Below are positions 9,184-16,481 of a stretch of DNA of 32,088 nucleotides, piece by piece. The DNA comes from Clostridiales bacterium DTU069 (GTDB lineage: Bacteria; Bacillota; Clostridia; DSM-8532). The number at the start of each line of letters is the position of its first letter. Position 1 is the stretch's first letter. The position numbers and the translations under genes were made by a program. The notes below the pieces were generated by a model. The model did not search any database and had not been told where the DNA came from. It worked only from the letters and a program-made list of their open reading frames with translations. Where the stretch lies: NCBI GenBank assembly GCA_001512485.1, contig LFRV01000103.1:1-32088 (forward strand), written 5' to 3'.

Positions 9184-9444
9184 TTACCTGTATTCACTGT
9201 AATGCTTAGCGACTGTCGAAAACCCGAGTTCCTTAAGCGATTCAATGACAAGCTGCTGAATAACTGAAGAATGTATAGGGTCGGTATTATAGGAGTTTAT
9301 TTTTTCCTCAACAACCTGTCCGACTTTTTTTATGTCGGAGCTTGCCATCGGCGCTCCTGCGGAATCAGAGGCATATTCAACAGTCAGCAGTACCTTATTG
9401 ATATCGAAGTCCTGTAAGCGCCCGTCCCTTTTTATTACTTTCAT
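9184..9444 (-). CDS. Stand-alone ATP-cone domain protein
   Basis: 86 residues, almost all one ATP-cone domain: VIKRDGRLQDFDINKVLLTV at the start, a middle Glu/Lys helix, then SSVIQQLVIESLKELGF and KHYSEYR. ATP-cones bind ATP or dATP as allosteric switches in ribonucleotide reductases and NrdR. Here there is neither a reductase domain nor the NrdR zinc ribbon, so it is an isolated regulatory module. A GAGGAG box precedes the ATG. It is convergent with the LCP gene, with only 11 bases between them. The partner protein is unknown. Confidence 0.8.
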   Translation of the reverse strand: MKVIKRDGRLQDFDINKVLLTVEYASDSAGAPMASSDIKKVGQVVEEKINSYNTDPIHSSVIQQLVIESLKELGFSTVAKHYSEYR

Positions 9445-9464
9445 TCAAATCAACTCCTCAAAGG

Positions 9465-9490
9465 ATAACGGCCTGCAGCCGTTATTTTTG
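9465..9490 (+). terminator. Hairpin with T-run, likely terminator for the plus-strand LCP transcript
   Basis: ATAACGGC (9465-9472) pairs perfectly with GCCGTTAT (9478-9485) around CTGCA, and TTTTT follows on the plus strand. It lies beyond the opposing ATP-cone gene, so LCP mRNA ending here would be antisense to that gene. On the minus strand the same hairpin lies in the ATP-cone 5' leader, directly before the ribosome binding site. Confidence 0.5.
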
Positions 9491-9676
9491 CGCTCTGTCA
9501 GTTATATTATAAAATGAACAGGCAATATTTGCAAAGTATTACTAAACGAAAAGAGCATATGATTATAGTATGATTATCTTCAGCATTATTAATATCTATT
9601 TTAGCCGGGCTGTCATACAAAAGGAAAAAATAAACGTATTATTTATTGATTAATACGGACGGAGGGGATGATATAT

Positions 9677-9985
9677 ATGATGAAGTATCTTGAAAAAACG
9701 CTTTACTTTGGTTTGGGTCTGATAACTTATTCCGCAGAGAAATTGGAAAACCTTGTGAATGAACTGGTTAAAAAGGGCGAGGTTGCTGCCGAGGACGCTA
9801 AAAAGCTTGTTAACGAATTAATCGAAAAAGGAGAAAGCCAGAAGGAAGCCATTAGGAAGTTTATTAAGGAAGAAATGGAAAAACATGCGGCCCAGAAAAC
9901 CGGACCGGTTTCCGAAGACACAATCAGACAAATAGTGCGGGAAGAGTTGGAGAAAATCAAAGACCGGGAAAACACACAGGAATAA
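9677..9985 (+). CDS. Phasin-like coiled-coil protein
   Basis: About 102 residues, nearly all amphipathic helix. MMKYLEKTLYFGLGLITYSAE is followed by two similar heptad segments, VNELVKKGEVAAEDAKKL and VNELIEKGESQKEAIRKF, and a charged tail. This is the pattern of the small clostridial proteins annotated as phasin superfamily, known elsewhere as coats of polyhydroxyalkanoate granules, although most clostridia make no such granules. An ATG at 9668 abuts the GGAGGGG box, so 9677, nine bases downstream, is the better start. It is followed at once by a terminator and faces the small cationic ORF on the other strand. Function unknown. Confidence 0.75.
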   Translation: MMKYLEKTLYFGLGLITYSAEKLENLVNELVKKGEVAAEDAKKLVNELIEKGESQKEAIRKFIKEEMEKHAAQKTGPVSEDTIRQIVREELEKIKDRENTQE

Positions 9986-9994
9986 ACAAAAGAA

Positions 9995-10020
9995 CGGGGA
10001 GCGGAAGCTCCCCGGATTTT
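9995..10020. terminator. Bidirectional intrinsic terminator
   Basis: CGGGGAGC and GCTCCCCG pair perfectly around GGAA (9995-10014). GATTTTATTC follows on the plus strand, and a T-rich tract (TTCTTTTGTTT) follows on the minus strand. It separates the convergent phasin-like gene and the 48-residue ORF and suits both. Confidence 0.85.
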
Positions 10021-10023
10021 ATT

Positions 10024-10170
10024 CTAGATTAGTCCGCGAATCAGCCAAAAGAGGGGTCCAAAGCGAAATCCCGGACGATACCTGAACCGGTATGGGCGCC
10101 TGAAAGGGGGTCTGTATATGGGGCCGTATCGATAGGGATATCTTCGTGGATTGTATATGTATGGACTCAT
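10024..10170 (-). CDS. Small Arg/Tyr/Pro/Phe-rich protein, 48 residues
   Basis: This short gene has a textbook ribosome binding site, AAAGGAG, about 10 bases before its ATG. It starts MSPYIYNPRRYPYRYG, continues with repeated YR, PF and RF units through the middle, and ends LFWLIRGLI. By my count it has 12 Arg and 8 Tyr and almost no acidic residues. A bidirectional terminator lies just after its stop. I do not recognise a family. The composition recalls small cationic aromatic proteins of spore coats or nucleic-acid or membrane-binding peptides, but that is speculation. The reading frame and the ribosome binding site are what is seen directly. Confidence 0.7.
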   Translation of the reverse strand: MSPYIYNPRRYPYRYGPIYRPPFRRPYRFRYRPGFRFGPLFWLIRGLI

Positions 10171-10403
10171 GGTTAATCAACTCCTTTATAGTCTTTGTAT
10201 ATTTTATGTAAATTAACACAACAAAGTGACAAGCCTTAAACCGTTTGGATATTATTCTTTTTTCTATGTCTTATACGCGGTATAATAAACATGCGGGTAT
10301 TCAATAATGTCAAAATTAAAAATGGCTGAAGATGATTGTCATTTTGCGTGGATGCTTATAGCGAATGTTTTGAATAAAATATCGTTATGGAAAAGGTGAT
10401 AAA

Positions 10404-10649
10404 ATGGAGAAAAGAATTGGAGTTGTCGGAATAGTAGTCGAAAATCCGGATATTACCGGCAGGCTTAACTCCATTCTGCATGATTATGCCGAACTTATTA
10501 TTGGAAGAATGGGAATTCCGTATCGTCAAAGACAAGTCAGAGTAATTTCATTAATCGTTGAAGGGACAACGGATGAAATAGGAGCATTAACAGGAAAAAT
10601 CGGAAACCTTCCCGGTGTAAGCGTTAAAAGTGCACTGTCAAAATCCTGA
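10404..10649 (+). CDS. TM1266-type ACT-domain protein (iron-only hydrogenase system putative regulator)
   Basis: 81 residues matching the TM1266 family: an ACT-like fold starting RIGVVGIVVENPDITGRLN, with the central IIGRMGIPYRQRQVRVISL and the final beta strand near GVSVKSALSK. Such proteins are often found with hydrogenase maturation genes (hydE, hydF, hydG) in anaerobes and are thought to be ligand-responsive regulators, but no mechanism is established. None of those genes is nearby. AAAAGGTG lies 4-10 bases before the ATG. The next genes on this strand are nadBC, about 230 bases on, with no obvious terminator between, so cotranscription is possible but unproven. Confidence 0.85.
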   Translation: MEKRIGVVGIVVENPDITGRLNSILHDYAELIIGRMGIPYRQRQVRVISLIVEGTTDEIGALTGKIGNLPGVSVKSALSKS

Positions 10650-10882
10650 TACTCAGTGTTGATAAGGGCTTATAGCCGCTGTTCAATTGGTATCAACTGC
10701 AATTGAAGCTCCGGTTCCGATACTGCGTAATAGTTCAAAAAGCAATGTCCAAACAGTAAATAAATGGCTTGCGGAGGGCGTTAGCCGTTCTTTACAAAAA
10801 AAATATTCCGTATTACAATTATTAATAAAAATAGGGCGTCTTTTTGAGTAATGTCCAAAAGATACGAAGGAAGGACATCAAT

Positions 10883-12469
10883 GTGGATAGGTATTTAATT
10901 CCGTTTAATACAGATGAAATTGCTCATGAGTATTATGATGTTGTGATAATCGGAAGCGGAATAGCCGGTGTGTATACCGCCCTTCAAATAGACAGCAGGA
11001 TAAAAGTCGCAATTATTACAAAAGAAACCATTGATATCAGCAATTCCGTACTTGCGCAGGGCGGGATTGCGGTTTCTCTTGATAAAGAAGACTCGCCCGA
11101 ATTGCATTTTAAAGATACCGTGTTTGCCGGAGCCGGCTTATGCAATGAAGATGCGGTGTGGGTTCTTGTTAATGAAGCGGCAGAAAATATTGAAATTCTG
11201 CAAGGTTACGGGGTTAAGTTCGATGTAGGAGAAGACCATCGGCTGGCGCTTTCGCGGGAGGCCGCACACAGCAAAAACCGCATTATTCATGTCGGCGACG
11301 CTACTGGCAAGGAAGTATGCGACACTTTGATACATGCCGTATTGAAACGCGAAAATGTTACTATTTTTGAAAGAACGTTCGCGATCGATATAATTACCGA
11401 TGACAAAAAATGCTGCGGCCTGCTTGTTTTTGACGAAGACTCCGGCGAGTACAAATTATTTGCTTCAGACATTGTTATATGCGCGTCGGGTGGTTTCGGG
11501 CAGTTATATAAATATACGACAAATCCTCCGGTTGCAACCGGCGACGGCGCCGCAATCGCGCACCGGGCGGGGTGCGAGCTCATGGATCTTGAATTTGTCC
11601 AATTTCACCCTACCGTGCTGTATCATCCTGAAAACAAATCGTTTCTGATATCCGAAGCGGTAAGGGGCGAAGGCGCGTATTTACTGGACAGCTCAGGGAA
11701 GCGGTTTATGCAGGATTATCACCCGATGGCCGAACTTGCCCCACGAGACGTTGTTTCACGCGCGATCTTTGAACATATACAGAAAACCGGAGAAACTCAC
11801 GTATTTCTTGATATTTCGCATAAAGACGCCCAGTTTGTCAAAAAGCGGTTTCCAACGATATATTCAACATGCATGAAATACGGGATAGACATAACGAAAG
11901 ACAGGATACCCGTCGCGCCCGCGGAGCATTATTGCATGGGCGGAATTAAAACCGACGAATACGGCAGAACGCGGATAGAAGGCTTTTACGCATGTGGTGA
12001 GGCTGCCTGCAATGCTATACACGGCGCTAACCGTCTTGCCAGTAATTCGCTTCTTGAAGGCCTTGTATTCGGAAGAAGAATAGGGCTTGAAGCAAGCCGG
12101 ATTATTCTGAACAGAACGCGGCCTGCTATAAAGTCTGTGCGCTCGGAGCCGGCGGTTGTTGAAACAAGGCCCGGGCTTAATACGGAAGATATAAAAAAAC
12201 GCCTGAAAGAAATTATGACACATAATGTGGGCATAATACGAAACAAAGAAAAACTCAGCCGCGCATTGGAACAGGTTCTTGAAATGAAAAAACAAATTGA
12301 AGGAAGACGGCTTGTTTCAATTGAACAGTGGGAACTTGCGAATATGTTAATTTTGTCCGAACTCGTGATAAAGTCGGCGCTTATCCGTACAGAAAGCCGG
12401 GGAGCTCATTTCAGGACGGATTATCCCTATACAGATGATGTTAACTGGAAAATAAACACTATTATTTAG
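10883..12469 (+). CDS. nadB: L-aspartate oxidase
   Basis: Flavoenzyme that oxidises L-aspartate to iminoaspartate, the first step of de novo NAD synthesis; in anaerobes fumarate can serve as acceptor. FAD-binding motif VVIIGSGIAGVYTAL is near the N-terminus. The conserved SVLAQGGIAVS, GHPTVLYHP-like QFHPTVLYHP, RGEGAYLLDS and HGANRLASNSLLEG blocks are all present. The GTG at 10883 is preferred because AAGGAAGG lies exactly 8 bases upstream. A TTG at 10844 in the same frame would add 13 residues but lacks a good ribosome binding site. From the GTG it has 528 residues, normal for NadB. nadC follows in the same direction. nadA, usually in the same operon, is absent from the window. Confidence 0.92.
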   Translation: MDRYLIPFNTDEIAHEYYDVVIIGSGIAGVYTALQIDSRIKVAIITKETIDISNSVLAQGGIAVSLDKEDSPELHFKDTVFAGAGLCNEDAVWVLVNEAAENIEILQGYGVKFDVGEDHRLALSREAAHSKNRIIHVGDATGKEVCDTLIHAVLKRENVTIFERTFAIDIITDDKKCCGLLVFDEDSGEYKLFASDIVICASGGFGQLYKYTTNPPVATGDGAAIAHRAGCELMDLEFVQFHPTVLYHPENKSFLISEAVRGEGAYLLDSSGKRFMQDYHPMAELAPRDVVSRAIFEHIQKTGETHVFLDISHKDAQFVKKRFPTIYSTCMKYGIDITKDRIPVAPAEHYCMGGIKTDEYGRTRIEGFYACGEAACNAIHGANRLASNSLLEGLVFGRRIGLEASRIILNRTRPAIKSVRSEPAVVETRPGLNTEDIKKRLKEIMTHNVGIIRNKEKLSRALEQVLEMKKQIEGRRLVSIEQWELANMLILSELVIKSALIRTESRGAHFRTDYPYTDDVNWKINTII

Positions 12470-12527
12470 CTTGGAACCGATAGCTTTTAATTTCAAAAAG
12501 CCCCGGTTTTAAAGGAGGAAGGGTTTA

Positions 12528-13358
12528 ATGGAAAAGTGGATAATACGGGATGTATTGGAAAAAGCATTCAAAGAAGACATGCCCGCCGGGGATATCACCA
12601 CCGACTATATTGTTCCTGAAAATGCGCACTCAAGGGCTTATATGATTACAAAGCAGGAAGGAGTAATAGCGGGTATTGAGGTCTGTATCGAAGCATTTAA
12701 AATGCTTGACCCTGATATAAAAATAAACACTCTTGTCAAAGATGGAGATTTTGTTGAAGCAGGGACTCGGATACTTGAAATTGAAGGCAAAAGCAAAGCG
12801 CTGCTAAAGGCTGAAAGGACCGCGCTGAATTTACTGCAAAGGCTTAGCGGAATTGCGACAATTACCCGATTGTATGTTGAAAAGATAATCGGGTACGATA
12901 CAAAAGTTGCGGATACGCGTAAAACCACACCGGGGCTTAGAGCGCTTGAGAAATATGCGGTAAGGATAGGCGGGGGAACGAACCACAGATTTTCGCTTTC
13001 CGACTGCGTGTTAATTAAAGATAACCACATTAAGGCTGCAGGCGGAATAAAGAAAGCGGTGAAAGCCGCAAGAGAACATGTTCCTCATACCGCCAAAATA
13101 GAGGTTGAAACAGAAACCCTTGAGCAGGTAAGAGAAGCTCTCGAGAGCGGAGCCGATATTATTATGCTTGATAACATGCCTCTCAATATTATGAAACAGG
13201 CTGTTGAAATGATAAACCATAGAGCCGTTACGGAAGCTTCAGGAAATGTAACATTTGATAATATCCAGGAAATTGCCGCAACAGGTGTAGATATAATTTC
13301 CATTGGAGCGCTGACGCATTCGGTAAAGGCAATGGACATTAGTATGAAGTTTGAGTAG
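12528..13358 (+). CDS. nadC: Nicotinate-nucleotide pyrophosphorylase (quinolinate phosphoribosyltransferase)
   Basis: Converts quinolinate and PRPP into nicotinate mononucleotide, CO2 and pyrophosphate, the third step of de novo NAD synthesis. At 276 residues it is full length. Signature blocks include EDMPAGDITTDY, AERTALNLLQRLSGIAT, DTRKTTPGLR, RIGGGTNHRFSLSD, IKDNHI and the C-terminal barrel strands EVETETLEQ, IIMLDNM and ISIGALTHS. The ATG has a strong AAAGGAGGAAGG box. It lies 58 bases after nadB and is surely in the same operon. A perfect 15-bp hairpin 180 bases after its stop may end the transcript. Confidence 0.95.
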   Translation: MEKWIIRDVLEKAFKEDMPAGDITTDYIVPENAHSRAYMITKQEGVIAGIEVCIEAFKMLDPDIKINTLVKDGDFVEAGTRILEIEGKSKALLKAERTALNLLQRLSGIATITRLYVEKIIGYDTKVADTRKTTPGLRALEKYAVRIGGGTNHRFSLSDCVLIKDNHIKAAGGIKKAVKAAREHVPHTAKIEVETETLEQVREALESGADIIMLDNMPLNIMKQAVEMINHRAVTEASGNVTFDNIQEIAATGVDIISIGALTHSVKAMDISMKFE

Positions 13359-13467
13359 CGACATATTTATACATTTTATGATGAATTTTGTCAATACATG
13401 ACATGAAGTTAAGTTGTATTGACATCTTGTGTACAAAACGTAAAACAATCCACAATGTGTGAACTAT

Positions 13468-13632
13468 AAAAGCCCTAAAAATGCAGCGGATCCCCCGAAC
13501 CATTGATATTAAAGGATTTTAAGACATTTATACATTTCAAAAGATATCCACAGACTTGTGGATATCTTTTGAATTTTGTGTTATTTTTGCGCTTAATATC
13601 AGCGAATTAGGGGCTTTTTAAGATAATCCACA
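13468..13632. repeat. Nested imperfect palindrome with a perfect 15-bp hairpin at its centre
   Basis: Three pairs of arms share nearly one centre: AAAAGCCCT (13468-13476) with AGGGGCTTTT (13609-13618); TGATATTAA (13504-13512) with TTAATATCA (13593-13601); and CAAAAGATATCCACA (13538-13552) with TGTGGATATCTTTTG (13557-13571) around GACT. The inner hairpin is followed by a T-rich plus-strand stretch and could terminate nadBC and the convergent hydrolase gene. Four sites here resemble DnaA boxes: CAATCCACA just outside at 13446, ATATCCACA at 13544 with its mirror copy at 13557, and TAATCCACA at 13624. Confidence 0.65.
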
Positions 13633-13643
13633 GCTCGAATAAA

Positions 13644-14792
13644 TTACTTTTTTGACGGATAAGGGAGATCGTTTACCAGGTAACGCCAGACCTCTTCAAA
13701 AACCGGAATGAAAAATAATATTTGACGGTGCCGGGTTTCGCCGCTGAACGGTTCTTTTGCCAAAGATCTGATATCCAGCGGATCTTCACCTATGTGATAC
13801 GTTTTGGTATTTATACCCCATAAATCAAGAGACGAGCTTGGCAGCGGAACTACCTCATCGTTATCAAGCGCAATATTTGCAACTTGTATTGTGTGGTTCA
13901 AACCCATATTAATCGAATCGGGGAATACGGAAGTATAAAGAGCGCTGGTTGGGTACAATTCTTTTAAAAACGGTGAATCAAGCAACTCTGCGCCCGCTTC
14001 CGCCCACGGTGTTCCATGGTGCGGAACGTTGATGAATATCATTTTATTCACATCCTGTTTTTTAATGTACGAACGTCGGCAGGTGTAATATCTTGCTATA
14101 AGGCCCCCCAGGCTGTGAGCGACAATATTCGTTTTGTTTGCTAGAACGCCCTTTTGTTTTAATTCACTTTTAACTGTATTCAATGTATGTTCGAGAATAT
14201 TCGCCATAGTCTCAAAATCCCCGCTCGCTTCGTAATCCATTAAAAAAACGCGAGCCCCTTTATTTTCGAGGTAGTTTTTCATCGGAACGAAGGATTCCGA
14301 TGTATCCTGGAAACCGTGTATCAAAAGAACGGGCGGTATAGACAAATATCCGTTCCATACGGCGGGAACGCTTTTCTTTGCAGTAATAGTTATCGATACG
14401 GAAATGTCTTTCGGGTTTGTTTCGTCAAAGATATCTATTTGCGGCGGTTTTGGGGAAAGACGGATAACCGCGCGGCCGTTTTTGTCGGTTATTGGGTATC
14501 TTGGTTTAATTTCAGCGCTAAAATTATTAGTTTCAATTTTTATTAATGAATACGAAACGGGTGTGTTTTGTGAATCGTACAGCGATATGTTCAGCAGCAT
14601 TGACGATACTCCGTCTGCACAAAAGGTTTTAAACTGTTCCGGGAACATGCGATAAGAAACGATAACGCTGTCATCGGGGGAAAACATCAATGAAAACTTT
14701 GCTTTGAAAAACCCTGTAGGTATTTCTATTGCTATAAAAACAACCAGACAAACCAGAATTAGACACATTTGTTTCGGATAATTTTTTTTCAT
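13644..14792 (-). CDS. Membrane-anchored alpha/beta-hydrolase, lipase-like
   Basis: 382 residues. An N-terminal hydrophobic segment (about 9-25) is a signal or anchor. A beta-rich, Ig-like domain (about 40-140) follows, with DKNGRAVIRLS resembling the invasin/Big fold. From about 152 comes an alpha/beta-hydrolase: oxyanion motif VLLIHGFQD, nucleophile elbow IVAHSLGGLIARYY with Ser about 227, VPHHGTPWAEAG, a candidate acid in LDNDEVVPLP (about 310-312) and a late His in ETRHRQ. The HxGxP-like PHHGTP pattern is common in triacylglycerol-lipase-like and PGAP1-like hydrolases. It probably acts outside the membrane on lipid or ester substrates. Only a weak GGG precedes the ATG. It is convergent with nadC. 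Confidence 0.8.
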   Translation of the reverse strand: MKKNYPKQMCLILVCLVVFIAIEIPTGFFKAKFSLMFSPDDSVIVSYRMFPEQFKTFCADGVSSMLLNISLYDSQNTPVSYSLIKIETNNFSAEIKPRYPITDKNGRAVIRLSPKPPQIDIFDETNPKDISVSITITAKKSVPAVWNGYLSIPPVLLIHGFQDTSESFVPMKNYLENKGARVFLMDYEASGDFETMANILEHTLNTVKSELKQKGVLANKTNIVAHSLGGLIARYYTCRRSYIKKQDVNKMIFINVPHHGTPWAEAGAELLDSPFLKELYPTSALYTSVFPDSINMGLNHTIQVANIALDNDEVVPLPSSSLDLWGINTKTYHIGEDPLDIRSLAKEPFSGETRHRQILFFIPVFEEVWRYLVNDLPYPSKK

Positions 14793-14969
14793 AATAAACC
14801 CTGTTGTTTTGTTATTCGGTGCTTTTTTTACCGTAATATGTTGCGGCTTTTCACGTTAATAGCATATTCATACGATAAAAAAACATTCATTGTGCAGGAA
14901 AAACAATTTATGCGTATTTGTAGGCGAATCAAAGGATAAACTATATCATGAACGAAAGGAGATGAAAAT

Positions 14970-15413
14970 ATGAAAGTACGTGATATAATGACAAAATCGG
15001 TAACATCGATAAGTCCTGAAGCGACTGTAAAAGATGCGGCGCAGTTAATGCAGCGCCATAACGTGGGTTCGATACCTGTTGTTGATGCGAACGGCCTTGT
15101 TGGTATTGTTACCGACAGGGACATTGTCATAAGAAATATAGCATTGGGACAGGATCCTTATTCAACGCCCGTAAAGAATGTTATGACATCCCAGGTTACA
15201 ACAGTAACGCCGGACGAGGATGTTAATAAAATTACGCAAATGATGTCATCCAGGCAAATCAGAAGAATTCCTGTAGTTGAAAATCAAAAACTCGTCGGCA
15301 TGGTTTCTCTCGGCGATCTTGCAACAACCGGCGTGACGAGCATGGAGGCTTCGGAAGCACTGGCTGAAATCAGCAAACCTTCAAAACCACTGAATACTAT
15401 AGCATCCAAATAG
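14970..15413 (+). CDS. Tandem CBS-domain protein
   Basis: 147 residues made of two CBS motifs forming one Bateman module: VRDIMTKSVTSISPEATVKD to GIVTDRDIVIR (about 3-57) and VKNVMTSQVTTVTPDEDVNK to GMVSLGDLA (about 68-118), then a helical tail. Such modules sense adenine nucleotides or related ligands. The stand-alone form is common in Firmicutes, with roles assigned from redox to stress control, and none can be picked here. GAAAGGAG lies 8 bases before the ATG. sspF follows 107 bases on in the same direction. Confidence 0.9.
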   Translation: MKVRDIMTKSVTSISPEATVKDAAQLMQRHNVGSIPVVDANGLVGIVTDRDIVIRNIALGQDPYSTPVKNVMTSQVTTVTPDEDVNKITQMMSSRQIRRIPVVENQKLVGMVSLGDLATTGVTSMEASEALAEISKPSKPLNTIASK

Positions 15414-15520
15414 TAACACTCATATATTTACTGAGCGCGGTCAAAATAATAACGTACGCCCCGGAGTTTTTAAGCAAGTGTTTTGCCTCATAATTTATGG
15501 GGTTTTTGAGGAGGGATACC

Positions 15521-15688
15521 ATGAGCAGAAAAAACGGCATCATGTCAGAACACCTCAAGGAAGAGATTGCGAAAGAACTCGGTGTGTATGATATTGTAAA
15601 AAGCGATGGCTGGGGATCAGTTTCCTCAAGGAACTGCGGAAATATGGTGAAAAAAGCGATTGAGATTGCTAACCGTAATTCCGGGTAA
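15521..15688 (+). CDS. sspF: Small acid-soluble spore protein, SspF type
   Basis: 55 residues. [20 protein letters not shown] is followed by VYDIV...GWG, then [13 protein letters not shown]. This closely parallels Bacillus SspF (alpha/beta-type SASP), which coats DNA in the dormant spore. EIAKEL fits the region cut by the germination protease. The ATG at 15521 sits after GAGGAGGG; an upstream frame extension has no such support. CATAATTTA at 15489 could be a forespore (sigma-G) -10 element, but no clear -35 is seen. It is the best proof that the host makes endospores. Confidence 0.92.
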   Translation: MSRKNGIMSEHLKEEIAKELGVYDIVKSDGWGSVSSRNCGNMVKKAIEIANRNSG

Positions 15689-16063
15689 CCCATCGCGGCA
15701 TATGCTGTAAAATCGGATTCCGGTTATTTATTCGTTAAATAACCGTAACCTTGGCTCTGTAAAGCTGTATATGCTGTTACAGATGAATAATGATGTTCAA
15801 TCATTATCATAATGCCGTAAAATTATTTTACAGCAATGCAGTTTAAACCGGGAAAAACTCCGGGCGTACTTTGGCAGAGAGCATGGTTTCATGCTCTCTG
15901 TTTCGCGTTTGAAGGGCCTGTTGCTGTACAAAAGTTTATTTTTTTAACTGATTAACAATTATGGAAATAAGATCTCATTATACAACATATCTCATCATAA
16001 TTATTGTGGTGTATGAACAGCAATAGATAGCCCGAAACCCGCATTTTACCGGAGATAATATTA
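15689..16063. other. Gene-free stretch between sspF and the tRNA promoter
   Basis: No credible ORF. The first part (15721-15900) holds a run of hairpins described as a candidate RNA. The rest, to 16063, is AT-rich with no feature I can identify. Confidence 0.6.
15721..15900 (+). ncRNA. Candidate structured RNA, a series of hairpins ending in a terminator-like stem
   Basis: Consecutive helices can be drawn: CGGTTATTTA with TAAATAACCG (15721-15745); CTGTAA with TTACAG enclosing an inner AGC/GCT; ATAATGAT with ATCATTAT (15787-15807); GTAAAA with TTTTAC; and CAGAGAGCATG with CATGCTCTCTG around GTTT (15875-15900), followed by TTTCGCG. The last stem looks like an intrinsic terminator with a poor T-tract. 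I recognise no known riboswitch or small-RNA family. It may equally be the 3' region of the CBS-sspF transcript. Confidence 0.35.
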
Positions 16064-16093
16064 TTGACAATTCTTTTGCAGCCGTGTTATACT
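16064..16093 (+). promoter_or_regulatory. Strong sigma-A promoter for the tRNA-Ser pair
   Basis: TTGACA at 16064-16069 and TATACT at 16088-16093, 18 bases apart (17 if TTATAC is taken). Transcription would start about 10 bases before the first tRNA. Confidence 0.8.
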
Positions 16094-16109
16094 TACATAG
16101 CGAATCGAT

Positions 16110-16200
16110 GGAGAGATGGTCGAGCTGGTTTAAGGCACCGGTCTTGAAAACCGGCGTGGGTTTACGCCCACCCTGGGTTCGAATCCCAGTCTCTCCGCCA
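16110..16200 (+). tRNA. tRNA-Ser(UGA)
   Basis: Acceptor stem GGAGAGA pairs with TCTCTCC. The anticodon loop CTTGAAA has TGA at its centre and the flanking stem CCGGT/ACCGG. A long variable arm (GTGGGTTTACGCCCAC) marks a class II tRNA, and the T loop is GGTTCGAATCC. The 3' CCA is encoded at 16198-16200. Confidence 0.97.
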
Positions 16201-16224
16201 TATTTTATTTATCAAGTTCGATGT

Positions 16225-16316
16225 GGAGAAGTACTCAAGTAGGTCGAAGAGGCGCCCCTGCTAAGGGTGTAGGTCGTTAATGCGGCGCGAGGGTTCGAAT
16301 CCCTCCTTCTCCGCCA
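16225..16316 (+). tRNA. tRNA-Ser(GCU)
   Basis: Acceptor stem GGAGAAG pairs with CTTCTCC. The anticodon loop CTGCTAA has GCT at its centre. It has the extended variable arm of serine tRNAs, T loop GGTTCGAATCC, and an encoded CCA at 16314-16316. It lies 24 bases after tRNA-Ser(UGA) and is probably cotranscribed with it. Confidence 0.97.
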
Positions 16317-16326
16317 CAAATTGCTG

Positions 16327-16354
16327 AAAACCCGCTATTTTAGCGGGTTTTAGG
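16327..16354 (+). terminator. Intrinsic terminator of the tRNA unit
   Basis: AAAACCCGCTA and TAGCGGGTTTT pair perfectly around TTT (16327-16351), which gives a GC-rich stem followed by a T-run, 10 bases after the second tRNA. Confidence 0.9.
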
Positions 16355-16481
16355 CGTACTAAAAACAACCTTGTCGTTGGGTGTGGGTCTAATTATCCCT
16401 ATTTTACCGCAACCTTCATAGCGAAATTAACGGCGAAAAATCTTCGGGAATTTTTTGTTCCGAATAAAAAGGGGAATCTGT

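Noticed and set aside
10682..10707. TTCAATTG/CAATTGAA hairpin after the TM1266-type gene as a terminator
   Set aside because: AT-rich stem with no T-run; too weak to call.
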